Positions 9,542 through 19,847 of a stretch of DNA of 56,252 bases are shown piece after piece. Both the position numbers and the translations under genes were made by a program. Source of the stretch: Acetobacter musti (lineage in GTDB: Bacteria > Pseudomonadota > Alphaproteobacteria > Acetobacterales > Acetobacteraceae); the NCBI RefSeq assembly GCF_011516835.1, contig NZ_WOTB01000025.1, forward strand, positions 1 through 56,252, read 5' to 3'. Position 1 is the first letter of the stretch. Every line of letters starts with the position of its first letter. Below the pieces are notes generated by a model, which worked only from the letters and a program-made list of their open reading frames with translations, had not been told where the DNA came from and did no database searches.

Positions 9542-10263
9542 TCACAGACTTTCCGGGAGACGGAATTCCGCCTTGCGTTCGCTGTAGCGATCAACGAGGT
9601 AGTCGGCCCGGTCGCGCAGCAGCCATGTGAACTTCATCAGCTCCTCCATGACATCTACCATCCGGTCATAGAGGGGGGATGGCTTCATCCGGTCATCGTC
9701 ACCGAACTGGGTATAGGCCATCGGCACGCTGGACTGATTGGGGACGGTGAACATCCGCATCCACCGGCCCAGCACCCGTAGGGCATTGACGGAATTGAAG
9801 CTCTGCGATCCGCCCGAAACCTGCATGACCGCCAGCGTGCGGCCCTGCGTCGGGCGGATCGAGCCTTCCGTCAGGGGCAACCAGTCGATCTGGTTCTTGA
9901 ACACGGCAGTGATGTTGCCGTGCCGTTCGGGGCTGCACCAGACCTGGCCTTCAGACCAGATCGAGAGTTCCCGCAGTTCCCGCACCTTCGAATGACTTGC
10001 GGGCACGGAATCCGCTACCGGCAGGCCGGTCGGGTCGAACACCCGTGTCTCGGCCCCCAGCACCTTCAGGATGCGTTCTGCCTCAAGCACCAGCAACCGG
10101 CTGAAGGATCGGGGGCGTAAAGAGCCATAGAGCAGAAGGATACGCGGCGGATGGTCCACACGCGGTTGCGGTTCCAGCCGCGCGAGATCGACCTGTTCAA
10201 GATATTCGGGGTGAAGGGCCGGCAAGTCAGGTTCAGTCATTGTGATATCGGTCCATTCATGCA

Positions 10264-10264
<1 letters not shown>
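9542..10264 (-). CDS. arsH: ArsH-type NADPH-dependent flavin reductase
   Basis: Flavodoxin-fold FMN protein. The FMN phosphate loop [16 protein letters not shown] and the [22 protein letters not shown] motif are characteristic of ArsH, which oxidises trivalent organoarsenicals and gives resistance to them. The ATG at 10264 overlaps the arsB stop as TAATG, in line with the tight coupling of the other ars genes, and gives 240 residues. An internal ATG at 10240 would give 232 residues and cannot be excluded because neither has a strong ribosome binding site. Confidence 0.9.
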
Positions 10265-11558
<1,294 letters not shown>

Positions 11559-11559
<1 letters not shown>

Positions 11560-11981
11560 CAGGAGATCCGCTTTCCGGATTCATCGACGATCTTCTCGCC
11601 GTCCTCCTTGGCGAATGCGCCGCGCTGTGGGGAGGGAAGAATATCCAGCACCGTTTCGGACGGACGGCAGAGCGCAACACCGAGTGGCGTTGCGACGATG
11701 GGCCGGTTGATCAGGATCGGGTGTGCGATCATGGCGTCGATCAGCGTATCATCGCTCAGGGCCGGGTTGTCGAGGCCGAGTTCGTGAAAGGGCGTGCCCT
11801 TTTCCCGCAGGATCGCGCGCACCGGAACCCCCATACGGGCGATCAGATCGACCAGTTCCGCACGGCCGGGAGGCGTTTTCAGATATTCGATGGTCGTGGG
11901 CTCGATCCCGGCATTGCGGATCAGTGCCAGCACGTTGCGCGACGTGCCGCAGGCCGGGTTGTGGTAGATCATGATGGTCAT
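11559..11981 (-). CDS. arsC: ArsC arsenate reductase, glutaredoxin-dependent
   Basis: Thioredoxin-fold reductase of 140 residues that converts arsenate to arsenite, the ArsB substrate, using glutathione and glutaredoxin. The catalytic cysteine is C11 in [11 protein letters not shown]. The family segments [16 protein letters not shown] and [20 protein letters not shown] follow; the arginines in the last segment match those that bind arsenate in the R773 enzyme. The gene overlaps arsR by ATGA and arsB by one base. Confidence 0.95.
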
Positions 11982-12331
11982 GAGCAGGATTCCGGGGACG
12001 GACAGCAGGAGGACAGGCTCGCGACCAGGGGCGCGCAGAGTTCAGGGCTGCCAGCGCAGCAGTCCGTGACGAGGAAGAGCATCAGGTCGCGCAGGCGCGG
12101 AAGGCACGCACGATAGACGATCAGCCGGCTGTGGCGCTGCGAGGTCAGCAGGCCGGCACGGGTCAGGGTGGCGAGATGGGCCGAGATCGTGTTCTGCGGC
12201 ACATCAAGGTGTCGCGCGACATCTCCGGCCGGCAGCCCGTCCGGTTCGTGGCGCATCAGCAGGCGGAAGATTTCCAGCCGCGTGGACTGCGACAGGGCGC
12301 CGAGTGCGGCAAGGGCGGATTCTGTATCCAT
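11978..12331 (-). CDS. arsR: ArsR-family arsenic-responsive repressor
   Basis: Winged-helix repressor of 117 residues, first gene of the arsRCBHO operon. ALGALSQSTRLEIFRLLMRHEPDG leads into the recognition region VARHLDVPQNTISAHLATLTRAGLL. The metalloid-binding cysteines are not in the recognition helix as in R773 ArsR. Instead a C-terminal cluster is seen: CCAGSPELC and CCPSPESC, an arrangement resembling ArsR proteins that bind As(III) through C-terminal cysteines. A dyad directly upstream is a likely operator, so autoregulation is expected. Confidence 0.93.
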   Translation of the reverse strand: MDTESALAALGALSQSTRLEIFRLLMRHEPDGLPAGDVARHLDVPQNTISAHLATLTRAGLLTSQRHSRLIVYRACLPRLRDLMLFLVTDCCAGSPELCAPLVASLSSCCPSPESCS

Positions 12332-12336
12332 AAATC

Positions 12337-12360
12337 TACGATCACGGATATGTTGTCGTA
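12337..12360 (-). promoter_or_regulatory. Likely ArsR operator
   Basis: A dyad with outer arms TACGA and TCGTA spaced by 14 bp lies six bases upstream of the arsR start codon. ArsR/SmtB repressors bind dyads of this size that overlap their promoter. A TTGACT hexamer reading toward arsR follows at 12361-12366 and may be the -35 box, though no convincing -10 can be assigned. Confidence 0.6.
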
Positions 12361-12452
12361 AGTCAAGCTATTCTATGTGAGAAAACAGAGATCACGACCG
12401 TCGGCTTCGTTAATTTTTATGCTCAGACCAGACCTTCCGCCCTCCCCCCATC

Positions 12453-12830
12453 TCAGTCATTAAAGTAAGGCCGGGGCTTGCCGATCAGGTCCGGCAGGGT
12501 GCTGCCGCTCACCAGATACGGGACAGCGAAACGAACGAAAGCATCCAGTGAGGAAGCATGCTCATCGCCGACAAAAGCCAGATGCGGTGAGTCCACAGCA
12601 AACACAGATCCGACCCTGAACGACTGGTGGCCATTGACGTCCGAGGTGTCCTGTCCGATCCATGTCTCGTTGCCATGACGCAGCTCAAACTCTCTGAATT
12701 CCGTCTCGGCATAGATTGCCTTCAGGCGTGACCGGACCCGGGCAGGGCCAAAGTCCGTTTTGATCCACTCCCACGCTCCCCAGGGAGCCTGCCCTGGCGA
12801 TGCTGATTCGTCAGATGCTTTACTGGTCAT
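12453..12830 (-). CDS. Hypothetical protein, 125 residues
   Basis: No family recognised. The start is set at ATG 12830 because GGAG lies seven bases before it; upstream ATGs at 12893 and 12878 have no such site. The protein is soluble, acidic at the N-terminus, and has a WGAWEWIKTDFGPARVR segment and a C-terminal FVRFAVPYLVSG stretch. It precedes nothing obvious and is separated from arsR by 120 bp, so it is not part of the arsenic operon. Confidence 0.55.
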   Translation of the reverse strand: MTSKASDESASPGQAPWGAWEWIKTDFGPARVRSRLKAIYAETEFREFELRHGNETWIGQDTSDVNGHQSFRVGSVFAVDSPHLAFVGDEHASSLDAFVRFAVPYLVSGSTLPDLIGKPRPYFND

Positions 12831-12897
12831 TTCTGCACTCCAGCCTGGCTGTGGCGGCCCCTTTCCCTGAAGAATCATAAGGTGCCGAACCACACGA

Positions 12898-13806
12898 TCA
12901 GAGATTTCGTATCCCGAGGTGCTTCACATTGCCGGGCAGACGGCGCAGACGTTGAGGGATGCAACCCTTGATGCGGGCGGCCTTCTCGAAAAGCCATTTT
13001 GACATCGTCACGTCTGCGAACCGGGCCACCTTGGGAAACGGGCCGGAAGCCCAATCCCACAGCGCCTGTTGCGTCTCTGCACTGTAAATAGAAACGCACA
13101 GTTCCAGAAAGGCAGCCATGCCGGAGAACGAGATCGCGGCCAGAAAAGCGCCGAGCAGCAGATACCCGTTCGAGAAGCCTCGCATGATTCTTTCGGATGG
13201 AAAGACGACTGCGAGCAACACCACCGCTGACATCGCTCCTGATACCGCAACGAATCCTTTAGCGGCGAGCGTCACCGCAGCTTCTGTCAGACAGACGAAA
13301 GGTGCTCTCGATGGCGGCAACTTTCCAAAAATCAGGAATCCCCACACAACGAATGCGGGCCACTCTGCCGGACTTCTGCAAATACCGAAGAGAAACTGGA
13401 TAAAAAACACAACGGCCTGTAGCAGACCCACACAAAAAACCACCCCCGCCAGGGCAAACATCTCCGAAATCGGGTCTGCCACAAAGTCGATAATCCACTG
13501 TGCAAAGGCAAGAAGGTCTTTGGGTGGTGAAGTCGTTCTGCCGTCCAGAATGAACACGGCCGACATAAGCGTCAGCAGCACAGAGAAAGGCAGCGCAAAC
13601 GCATAGATGAAGGCTTCGGTCAGCGCCCGGTGTCTTGGGGCGAGGTATCGGCAATACAGATACAGGAAGAGAAACAGAAGATACTCTGTCGCAATCGCCT
13701 GTTTCACTGTCCTCCCTTCCATGAGAAAATTATTGACCAGTGCCGAATACACGGCGACCGGAAAAAGAAGACAGGGAACCAGAAGAAAACGGAAGAGTGC
13801 TTTCAT
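12898..13806 (-). CDS. Multi-pass membrane protein of unknown function
   Basis: About 302 residues with six or so hydrophobic segments (for example FLLVPCLLFPVAVYSALV, EYLLFLFLYLYC, AFALPFSVLLTLMSAVFIL and VVLLAVVFP). The start ATG at 13806 has AGGA about eight bases upstream, and the preceding in-frame extension is arginine-rich and lacks hydrophobicity. It follows the relaxase gene but a terminator lies between. A role in conjugation or entry exclusion would be a guess from position only. Confidence 0.65.
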   Translation of the reverse strand: MKALFRFLLVPCLLFPVAVYSALVNNFLMEGRTVKQAIATEYLLFLFLYLYCRYLAPRHRALTEAFIYAFALPFSVLLTLMSAVFILDGRTTSPPKDLLAFAQWIIDFVADPISEMFALAGVVFCVGLLQAVVFFIQFLFGICRSPAEWPAFVVWGFLIFGKLPPSRAPFVCLTEAAVTLAAKGFVAVSGAMSAVVLLAVVFPSERIMRGFSNGYLLLGAFLAAISFSGMAAFLELCVSIYSAETQQALWDWASGPFPKVARFADVTMSKWLFEKAARIKGCIPQRLRRLPGNVKHLGIRNL

Positions 13807-13857
13807 TGATCGAGTCCTATCCGGACACCAGCGATCGACACACCATGAGAGATACCG

Positions 13858-13890
13858 AAAAAAGTCTCGCCGGACAGGTTCATTGTCCGG
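13858..13890 (-). terminator. Rho-independent terminator of the relaxase operon
   Basis: On the minus strand CCGGACA and TGTCCGG form a 7-bp stem with a 7-base loop, followed within six bases by six thymines. It overlaps the relaxase stop codon and should separate the relaxase transcript from the downstream membrane protein gene. Confidence 0.7.
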
Positions 13891-16800
13891 GACCTGGTGA
13901 AGCTGACGGGGAGGTTTGTGCGTTACCGAGAACCCGCGCCGCCCGTTCACGCCTGAGCGCCCTCTCGGCCCTGCTCATGATCGCCGGCGCGTTCCTGATC
14001 ATGGCCTGCAGCTTTGCATCGATCTCCGCCAGGCGCGCGCTGTGCGACCGTTCGGCCTGCCGTGCCTGCGTCTTCAGCACGATCTCTCTTCCGTAAGGGC
14101 GGCCTTCCGTCGCCATCGTCTCCTGCACACGCCCAAGCGCGATCAGTTCGCGGATCCTTGCATCGCGCGCCTTCCGGGTCCGGGCGACCAGATCCATGCC
14201 GAGCGCCTTGTAAGGCTTGTTCGCCATCTTCTTCGCGACGTGATCCCACAGATCGTCGCTGGTGATGGGCGTTGCATCGCCGAGCGCCCGCTGGTTCCGG
14301 ACAGCCTCGAAGGTCGCGGCATCCGAGATCATCGTCCATGTTGTCCCGCGCGCCCGGCTCTCTGCCACATAGGAGGTAAAACCGGTCGCGAGATCCGCGC
14401 CGCGTGGCATGGCATTGATGTGCTCGTCTGACGTCAGGCCCTGTGCCGCATCGATGGTCATGGCGTGCCCGAAGCCAAGCATCACCTTGCCGGTCTTCGC
14501 ATCCTGAAAGCGACGCCACTCCACGTCGGCCACAACGCCGTCCTTCGTGCGGATACGCAGCCCGGCATCGCTGTGCGCGAGAACATCGACCACGTCGCCG
14601 TTATTGCCGACCGTGGCCCCCTTGCCGTCCACTGTTCCCCAGGTCCGGCGATACAGCCGGAGCCTGTCGCCGGCTGCGATAGCCAGATCGTATGTCTCGC
14701 CGCGCTGGTCGATGGCCTGCACCGTGATCTCATGCTTCGAGATCTCACCCCTTTCCTGCAGGATGCCACGCACGGCCCGACTGAGGTCGGCGGCGTCCTG
14801 GTTGGTCAGGGCAGACATGCTGATCGTCTTCGTCCGCCCGGTTCGCGGAGTTGCGCCCTCGGCCGCGAGAGCGTCGCGGCGTGTCACATACAGGCGGGCG
14901 ATTTCCTGCAGCACTTCGTCGTGGTCTCCGCCCACCAGACGGATCGTGCCGTCCACCCGTTTCATATCGATCGCGTCCCGCACTTCCTTCATGTGGAATT
15001 TATTGCGGACGTCGTCGTCATTCTCCTCGTCACTGTTGGCGTTCCCGGCCGCTCCTCTGACTTCCAGAGAGGCGAGATCGCTTTCATCAGGTTCCGCGCC
15101 ACGAAACAGGTCGGCGATCTGTCGGTTTCTGACGGATGTCTGCCGGACGCTGGACAGAAGCTCCGGCATGTCTTCCACGTCCAGCACCCTGCGCAGCATC
15201 TCGATGGAGTCACCGGCCTCGATGTTCTGTGCCTGCTCATGATCGCCCAGCGCCTTGATCGTGCAACCGGTATCGCGCTGCAGTTCCAGCAGGCGGAGCA
15301 TCTGGCGTGGTCCGACCTGACCGACCTCATCGATCACCAGAACCGTGTTCCGGTCCACGTCGATGTCGCCGCGTTCCAGCCGGGCGAGGAAAGGCAGCAT
15401 GGCGCAGGTGTCATGGATGCCGGCGTCGCGCAGCGCGTCCGCCTGACGCCAGGCATTGGCAATCCCGATGATCCTGCGCCCGTTCTCATCATAACGGGTG
15501 TCATGCTTCCAGGCGTCCACCAGCGGCGACAGCAGCGCGGTCTTTCCCGACCCTGCGACACCCGTCAGCATCGAGAGCGCACCACCCCGGCCGAGTGCGT
15601 AAATCGCCGCCTTCTGCGCCCTGCCATGGTCACTGGAGAAATCCAGTGTCGAGCGACCAATGGCTTCAGTGATCTGGCGATCCGACAGCGCCCCGCTCCG
15701 GTCGCCGGATGCACGGGCGGCCTGAATCGCAAGGTTTTCCTCGATGGCGATCTGCGCCGTATTCGTGACCCTCAGCCTGTCGCCCCGGATCTGCTGAATC
15801 AGCGAGACCTGTTCGCCCCTCAGCTCAAGCCCCCGCTGTTCAATGAGGCTGACGACATGATCGATGTCCTTCACGCCGCCCTCGATACCTGTGCCGATCA
15901 GCCCTCGTGCGGCATACATCCTGAGCTTGTCATGATCGAGCACGGCGGCGGTCTCAAACTCCGTCACCAGATGCCGCGCCGCGAAACGGTAAGCCGTATC
16001 GTATCTCTTTTCCCGCGTGCCCTCTGGCCCAATCGGCGACCCGAGGAGGCTTCTCTCCTCCCAGCCGAGGCTTTTCGCCTGCTCCAGCCAGATCTCGTGG
16101 TCGCTGGCCCCCTTGTCCTTGTCGAGCCGGGCAGCCAGCCCGGCCATGGACAGGATACGGCGCTTGCGCTCGATCGGCATATCCGCCCAGTCCAGCCCTT
16201 CCGCCGCCGCATACTCCTTCGCGGCCCTGATCACGTTGCGGCGTCCCTTGCTGAAAAAGTCCGAGACATCCTGCGGCACGGCCGAGACGACGGTGGCCTG
16301 CTCATTGGCGTCATATTGCTGGGCGATGCCGATCCGCCGCAGCTCATCGGCAAGCTGCGCCTGGAAATACGCACCGAACTCATGAACGCGGCTGCGCAAG
16401 CGCTTTGTGTCCAGTGAGCCGACGTGTCCGTCTTCCGTGGCCACCACATTGAACAGGGCGTTGTGAATGTGGGCGTGAGGATCACCACCTGCCGGGGTGT
16501 CGATGAGATAGGTCTGGCCTGTGCCCGGATCGCACGCCTCGACCGTGGGGCGCGCTGTCGTATGCCGGAACGAGACCCAGGCGACCTCTCCCTGGTCCGC
16601 ACCATCCTCGCCGCCATGGCCACGCCGGGCGAAGCCGATCTCTCTCGCCACATAGCGCATGGTCGCATCGTTGGCCTGATTGATGGCGAGCCAGATCGCC
16701 GCTCTCTCCGCTTCTGTCGGCGCAAATTCGGCGGCCAGCGTCACCGATTTATGCGGCGCGAGGGTCAGGTCATAGGCGCTGATTTTGCGGGCGTTCTTCG

Positions 16801-17098
16801 ACCAGTCCTCGCCATTATCAGCCCGTTTCGCCTCAAACAGGCGATTGAGCTGCTCGTTTTTCGGCGGTGTCGTCGGATCAATCCCGAGTGCTGCCGCGAT
16901 CTCGGGCTTCATGTCGGGCCGCCATGAGGCCCGGCCATCGCGCCCGGTGTAATAACTGGTCAGCCGTGAACCGTCCGCGTCAGGAACCTTCCCGGGCTGA
17001 GTGCGGAAATCGTGCTCCGGATCCGGCAGCTCCTGCGTGAAATAGGCGGTGATCATGCGGCCGTTGCCCTCGGCCGAAATCTTCCGGAACGTCATCAT
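13880..17098 (-). CDS. MobF-type conjugative relaxase/helicase (TrwC/TraI/TraA-like)
   Basis: Nicks one plasmid strand at oriT, stays bound to the 5' end and unwinds the strand for transfer. The 1072 residues fall into two halves. The N-terminal relaxase domain has candidate catalytic tyrosines at Y49-Y50 (LTSYYTGRDG) and the metal-binding three-histidine motif at H208, H210 and H212 (DPHAHIHNALFN). The C-terminal RecD-like helicase has a Walker A at 513-520 (GVAGSGKT) and a Walker B around D590-E591. A coiled tail follows. The length matches TrwC-type proteins. The start overlaps the upstream small gene by one base. No coupling protein (TraD/TrwB) gene lies beside it in this window, so transfer needs genes elsewhere. 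Relaxase class secure; gene name left open. Confidence 0.93.
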   Translation of the reverse strand: MMTFRKISAEGNGRMITAYFTQELPDPEHDFRTQPGKVPDADGSRLTSYYTGRDGRASWRPDMKPEIAAALGIDPTTPPKNEQLNRLFEAKRADNGEDWSKNARKISAYDLTLAPHKSVTLAAEFAPTEAERAAIWLAINQANDATMRYVAREIGFARRGHGGEDGADQGEVAWVSFRHTTARPTVEACDPGTGQTYLIDTPAGGDPHAHIHNALFNVVATEDGHVGSLDTKRLRSRVHEFGAYFQAQLADELRRIGIAQQYDANEQATVVSAVPQDVSDFFSKGRRNVIRAAKEYAAAEGLDWADMPIERKRRILSMAGLAARLDKDKGASDHEIWLEQAKSLGWEERSLLGSPIGPEGTREKRYDTAYRFAARHLVTEFETAAVLDHDKLRMYAARGLIGTGIEGGVKDIDHVVSLIEQRGLELRGEQVSLIQQIRGDRLRVTNTAQIAIEENLAIQAARASGDRSGALSDRQITEAIGRSTLDFSSDHGRAQKAAIYALGRGGALSMLTGVAGSGKTALLSPLVDAWKHDTRYDENGRRIIGIANAWRQADALRDAGIHDTCAMLPFLARLERGDIDVDRNTVLVIDEVGQVGPRQMLRLLELQRDTGCTIKALGDHEQAQNIEAGDSIEMLRRVLDVEDMPELLSSVRQTSVRNRQIADLFRGAEPDESDLASLEVRGAAGNANSDEENDDDVRNKFHMKEVRDAIDMKRVDGTIRLVGGDHDEVLQEIARLYVTRRDALAAEGATPRTGRTKTISMSALTNQDAADLSRAVRGILQERGEISKHEITVQAIDQRGETYDLAIAAGDRLRLYRRTWGTVDGKGATVGNNGDVVDVLAHSDAGLRIRTKDGVVADVEWRRFQDAKTGKVMLGFGHAMTIDAAQGLTSDEHINAMPRGADLATGFTSYVAESRARGTTWTMISDAATFEAVRNQRALGDATPITSDDLWDHVAKKMANKPYKALGMDLVARTRKARDARIRELIALGRVQETMATEGRPYGREIVLKTQARQAERSHSARLAEIDAKLQAMIRNAPAIMSRAERALRRERAARVLGNAQTSPSASPGPGQ

Positions 17099-17394
17099 CA
17101 GACGTCAGCCTCATCCAGCTCCTCGGGCTGGGCGGATCGGGGCGAGCGCCCCTCCTGAATGTCCAGCGTCTTGCCGGTCGTAAGGTCGATGCGCCTGAGC
17201 AGTGGGCTCTGCGATGCGATCAGCGTCACCAGCCGGCCAAGAATTTCATCGAGTGTCGGACCGTCGGACTCTTCAGGAGACAGGATCTCGATGATCAGGG
17301 AGAGTTTGTCTTCAATGCCCCGCAGCCGCTCGCGGATGTCGTCATCCCGGCTTGCGGTGGTATCAGGCCGTGCAGTTGTCTCGATCATCGTCAT
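17098..17394 (-). CDS. Small relaxase-operon protein
   Basis: 98 residues, mostly helical and charged, with a central predicted coiled coil (IRERLRGIEDKLSLIIEIL). No family recognised. Its stop codon overlaps the relaxase start, so the two are coupled and this protein is a plausible relaxosome accessory factor. It is preceded immediately by a 10-bp inverted repeat and by one copy of the GGTCGCATGAT element. Confidence 0.65.
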   Translation of the reverse strand: MTMIETTARPDTTASRDDDIRERLRGIEDKLSLIIEILSPEESDGPTLDEILGRLVTLIASQSPLLRRIDLTTGKTLDIQEGRSPRSAQPEELDEADV

Positions 17395-17423
17395 CGCTTC
17401 CCATGTCAGAACAATGGGAAGCG
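17395..17423. repeat. Perfect 10-bp inverted repeat before the relaxase operon
   Basis: CGCTTCCCAT and ATGGGAAGCG flank nine bases, ending one base before the ATG of the small relaxase-operon gene. It could be an operator for autoregulation, a translation-masking hairpin, or the relaxase-recognised stem of oriT. Confidence 0.7.
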
Positions 17424-17432
17424 TGACGCGGA

Positions 17433-17443
17433 ATCATGCGACC
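17433..17443 (-). promoter_or_regulatory. Shared regulatory element, copy 1
   Basis: GGTCGCATGAT reading toward the relaxase operon, 39 bp before the start codon at 17394. Member of the eleven-copy family described in the findings. Confidence 0.65.
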
Positions 17444-17452
17444 GATCAGGCC

Positions 17453-17740
17453 TTACTTTTTATCAGTTCCGGCCAGGGCGTCCTTCACGGCCTTCGCCGG
17501 CGCGAAAGCCAGCTTGCGCGAGGCCGGGATCTGCATCTCGGCGCCGGTCGCGGGGTTGCGGCCCGTGCGCGCGGCGGTGTGACGAACGGTGAATTTGCCA
17601 AAGCCGGGAAGCGATACCTCATCGCCAGCCTCTGCGGCCTGTATGATCGAGGCTGTGACAGTCTCAAGAGCGGTCTTCGCATCGGCCTTCGTGCCACCCG
17701 TGGCTTCGGCGATACGGTCAATCAGATCGGTGCTTTTCAT
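17453..17740 (-). CDS. HU-family DNA-binding protein
   Basis: 95-residue nucleoid protein of the HU/IHF fold. The dimerisation half is DLIDRIAEATGGTKADAKTALETV. The DNA-inserting arm holds the signature GFGKFTVRHTAARTGRNPATG, with the conserved RNP tripeptide at the arm tip. It lies upstream of the relaxase operon and could assist relaxosome or replication-origin bending, as IHF and HU do in other plasmids; that role is inferred. Confidence 0.92.
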   Translation of the reverse strand: MKSTDLIDRIAEATGGTKADAKTALETVTASIIQAAEAGDEVSLPGFGKFTVRHTAARTGRNPATGAEMQIPASRKLAFAPAKAVKDALAGTDKK

Positions 17741-17799
17741 CAGTGCTGTCTCTTTCGGTTAAGGGCACGCGAAGAGAAAGAATCATAACCGTGGCAGGT

Positions 17800-18012
17800 T
17801 TATGATTCCTCTCGGGCGGGCAGGAAGACGCTGCGGGACAGATCCACCCCGATGCGGATGGCGTCATCAAGCTGGCAACAAACCTCGCTGCGATTTGCCC
17901 TCTTCTGCGTGGAAATTTTCGCGAGCCTCTTGATCCTGAAGCAACTGTGGCACCGATGGACCATCGGCCGGGCTCCGCAGAACCGCGCGCATGTTTTGCA
18001 TCTACGGGGCAA
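17800..18012 (-). CDS. Possible small cysteine-rich protein
   Basis: A 70-codon frame starting at a TTG, upstream of the HU gene. The N-terminal half carries paired cysteines (CKTCARFC and HRCHSCFR) like a zinc ribbon, and the C-terminal half is LDDAIRIGVDLSRSVFLPA. No ribosome binding site is evident and an overlapping longer frame exists, so this is tentative. Otherwise the 340-bp gap between the HU gene and the transporter holds nothing I recognise. Confidence 0.3.
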   Translation of the reverse strand: MPRRCKTCARFCGARPMVHRCHSCFRIKRLAKISTQKRANRSEVCCQLDDAIRIGVDLSRSVFLPAREES

Positions 18013-18079
18013 AAGACATCATCACACAGGAAGTGCGTTGGCGGGGGCACCTCCACCGTTTCAACACGCAGTTTACCAG

Positions 18080-19072
18080 TCAGGAAGGTTCCAAAGGGAC
18101 AACGTCGGTCTGGTGCCGATGAACTATCACGCCTGACAATACACTCACGCTAACAAAAACGATCGCGAGTGTTTCAGGAAAAGCTGGAACGCGACGATCC
18201 CACAGGAAACCATACAGCAGAGCGAACAACGTCTCGAATAAAATCATATGCCCGGCCAGTGTCATGGGGAGCAGGCGACTCATCCGGTTCCAGAAGGTAT
18301 TACCCAGGATCGACGCAAGGATTCCGATGCCAGTTGCAACCGCAATAAAGCGCACCCAGTCAAGGGCGCTGTGTCCCGCCCATTCATGGATGCCGTGCAT
18401 GATACCATCGTGATTGCCCGGCACCGTCAGCATGAAGGCCGGGCCAGCCGACAGCAGGGTGAGCACGCCGGTTGCGCCGCCCGTCAACAGACTCCAGTCA
18501 TGGGAAGATATCTGGTGCACGCGTTCCAGCCACCGTTGATTTAGAACGGCGAAAACAGTCCATGACACCAGAGCCAGAAGGGCGCAGAACCACCCGGTCA
18601 CCTGTATGCCTATACCCCCCGGTGCAGCGTATTCCAGCCTGCCCCAGCTGGCACATGCAATACCTGCCAGGCCGAATATCAGCGTCGGAGCCAGCTTTCG
18701 CAACGGCACTGCATTTACGCCCCGGCTGCCTATCACGGTCAGCAACCCCGGCAACAATCCGATGATCAGCGACGTCATGGCAATGCCGCCCATCCGGACC
18801 GCGTAGGATAGCAGGACATAATAGAGGACGTTGCCAAGCAGTCCGAGCCCGATCAATGCCCGGCATTCTCTTCTCCCGATGAGCGGTCCCAACGTCTTCC
18901 AACGGGGTATCAGCATCAGTCCGGAAAAGAGGCCATAAGCCAGATACCGCCCGGTGGACAGCTGCAGCGGTGTGAAGTCGGCCGCGAGTTCGGGTGCCAG
19001 GAAGGCCAATCCCCATAGCGCGCCCGCCGCCATTCCATATGTCAGCCCCAGTCCCAGCCTGCCAGGCGTCAT
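18080..19072 (-). CDS. DMT-superfamily (EamA-type) transporter
   Basis: Membrane exporter of about 330 residues with ten predicted helices in two EamA repeats: the first begins at TYGMAAGALWGLAFLAPELAA, the second at WFCALLALVSWTVFAVLNQRW. The substrate of such carriers (amino acids, metabolites or drugs) cannot be told. The start is placed at ATG 19072, which overlaps the stop of the upstream frame by ATGA; an in-frame ATG at 19105 would add eleven polar residues. It looks like a chromosomal gene placed under the expression signals of the plasmid toxin-antitoxin operon. Confidence 0.85.
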   Translation of the reverse strand: MTPGRLGLGLTYGMAAGALWGLAFLAPELAADFTPLQLSTGRYLAYGLFSGLMLIPRWKTLGPLIGRRECRALIGLGLLGNVLYYVLLSYAVRMGGIAMTSLIIGLLPGLLTVIGSRGVNAVPLRKLAPTLIFGLAGIACASWGRLEYAAPGGIGIQVTGWFCALLALVSWTVFAVLNQRWLERVHQISSHDWSLLTGGATGVLTLLSAGPAFMLTVPGNHDGIMHGIHEWAGHSALDWVRFIAVATGIGILASILGNTFWNRMSRLLPMTLAGHMILFETLFALLYGFLWDRRVPAFPETLAIVFVSVSVLSGVIVHRHQTDVVPLEPS

Positions 19073-19425
19073 CCCGCTATTTCTTTCGGTATCCGTGGGA
19101 AGCATCGTTCATTGATGGCAAATATGAAAGAAGGCCACAGGGGATTAACCTCATTGCGGCTCAGCACGACGGGCAAGTTGCGGGGACGCGCCACCCGCAT
19201 CAGCCTCCGTGCAAAGTCGGGGCGGAAGAGTGTCGGGGCGCAGAAAAACCTCAGCGCTGACACGATGGCGTTCATGGCCCTCACGTCACGAGCCAGATCC
19301 TCCGTGTAATCCGGTGGCCGGTTGTCCCGCCACGCTTGCGGCAGCGCTTCCACGCTGCGCCGGAGCACCGTCATTTCGGCGCACAGATCCTCAAACGCAC
19401 GCGCGGCCGGATCTGTCCCGGACAT
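19069..19425 (-). pseudogene. Truncated plasmid protein (DUF6118-like N-terminus) fused to foreign sequence
   Basis: The first ~55 residues (DPAARAFEDLCAEMTVLRRSV and DYTEDLARDV) resemble the start of DUF6118 plasmid proteins, which are normally over 200 residues and coiled. Here the frame leaves that similarity and ends after 118 residues (FIFAINERCFPRIPKEIAG). The start overlaps the toxin stop as TGATG with GGAGG nine bases upstream, and its stop overlaps the transporter start, so it still couples translation from the toxin gene to the transporter. The DUF6118 assignment is from memory of the family. Confidence 0.5.
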
Positions 19426-19847
19426 CAGGTATCCTCCCACGGATTGAGAACCCGCACACCAGCCGCCTCGAACGGCGACACGTCGCGGCTGGCCACGACA
19501 TAGTCACGGGATGCGGCGGTCGCGGCAATATAGCCATCGGCCTTGCCGATCGCCCGACCCTCTGACCTCGCCCGCACCATCAGATCAGCATAGGCCCGGG
19601 ACGCCGCCAGATCGAACGGCAGAATACGCCCCTCGAACAGGGGCAATACCTCCTGTTCCAGCCGCTCATGCAGCACCGAATGCCGCCGACCGGCGGGCAT
19701 CGCCCCGATCCCGAAACGCAGTTCGGCCACCGTTATGGCCGACAGGAAAAGCGTCCCGATCGCCTGTGCATCAATCCAGGCCAGAACACGCGGCTCCGGG
19801 GCAGGCTTCCACGGCTCCGAGATCACATTGGTATCGAGCAGGATCAT
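19425..19847 (-). CDS. PIN-domain toxin (FitB/VapC-like)
   Basis: 140-residue PIN-fold ribonuclease of a type II toxin-antitoxin pair. The acidic metal-binding residues are visible: D5 in MILLDTNVISE, E42 in ITVAELRFGI, D104 in AIGKADGYIAATA, with further acids in VVASRDVSPF. The ISE and LRFGI signatures and length fit FitB. It overlaps the antitoxin gene by 4 bp. The cellular target RNA is not predictable. Confidence 0.92.
   Translation of the reverse strand: MILLDTNVISEPWKPAPEPRVLAWIDAQAIGTLFLSAITVAELRFGIGAMPAGRRHSVLHERLEQEVLPLFEGRILPFDLAASRAYADLMVRARSEGRAIGKADGYIAATAASRDYVVASRDVSPFEAAGVRVLNPWEDT

Noticed and set aside
14465..16417. A 650-codon plus-strand frame opposite the relaxase
   Set aside because: It is antisense to a relaxase with complete motifs, has no domain or ribosome binding site, and is open because of the codon bias of the real gene.
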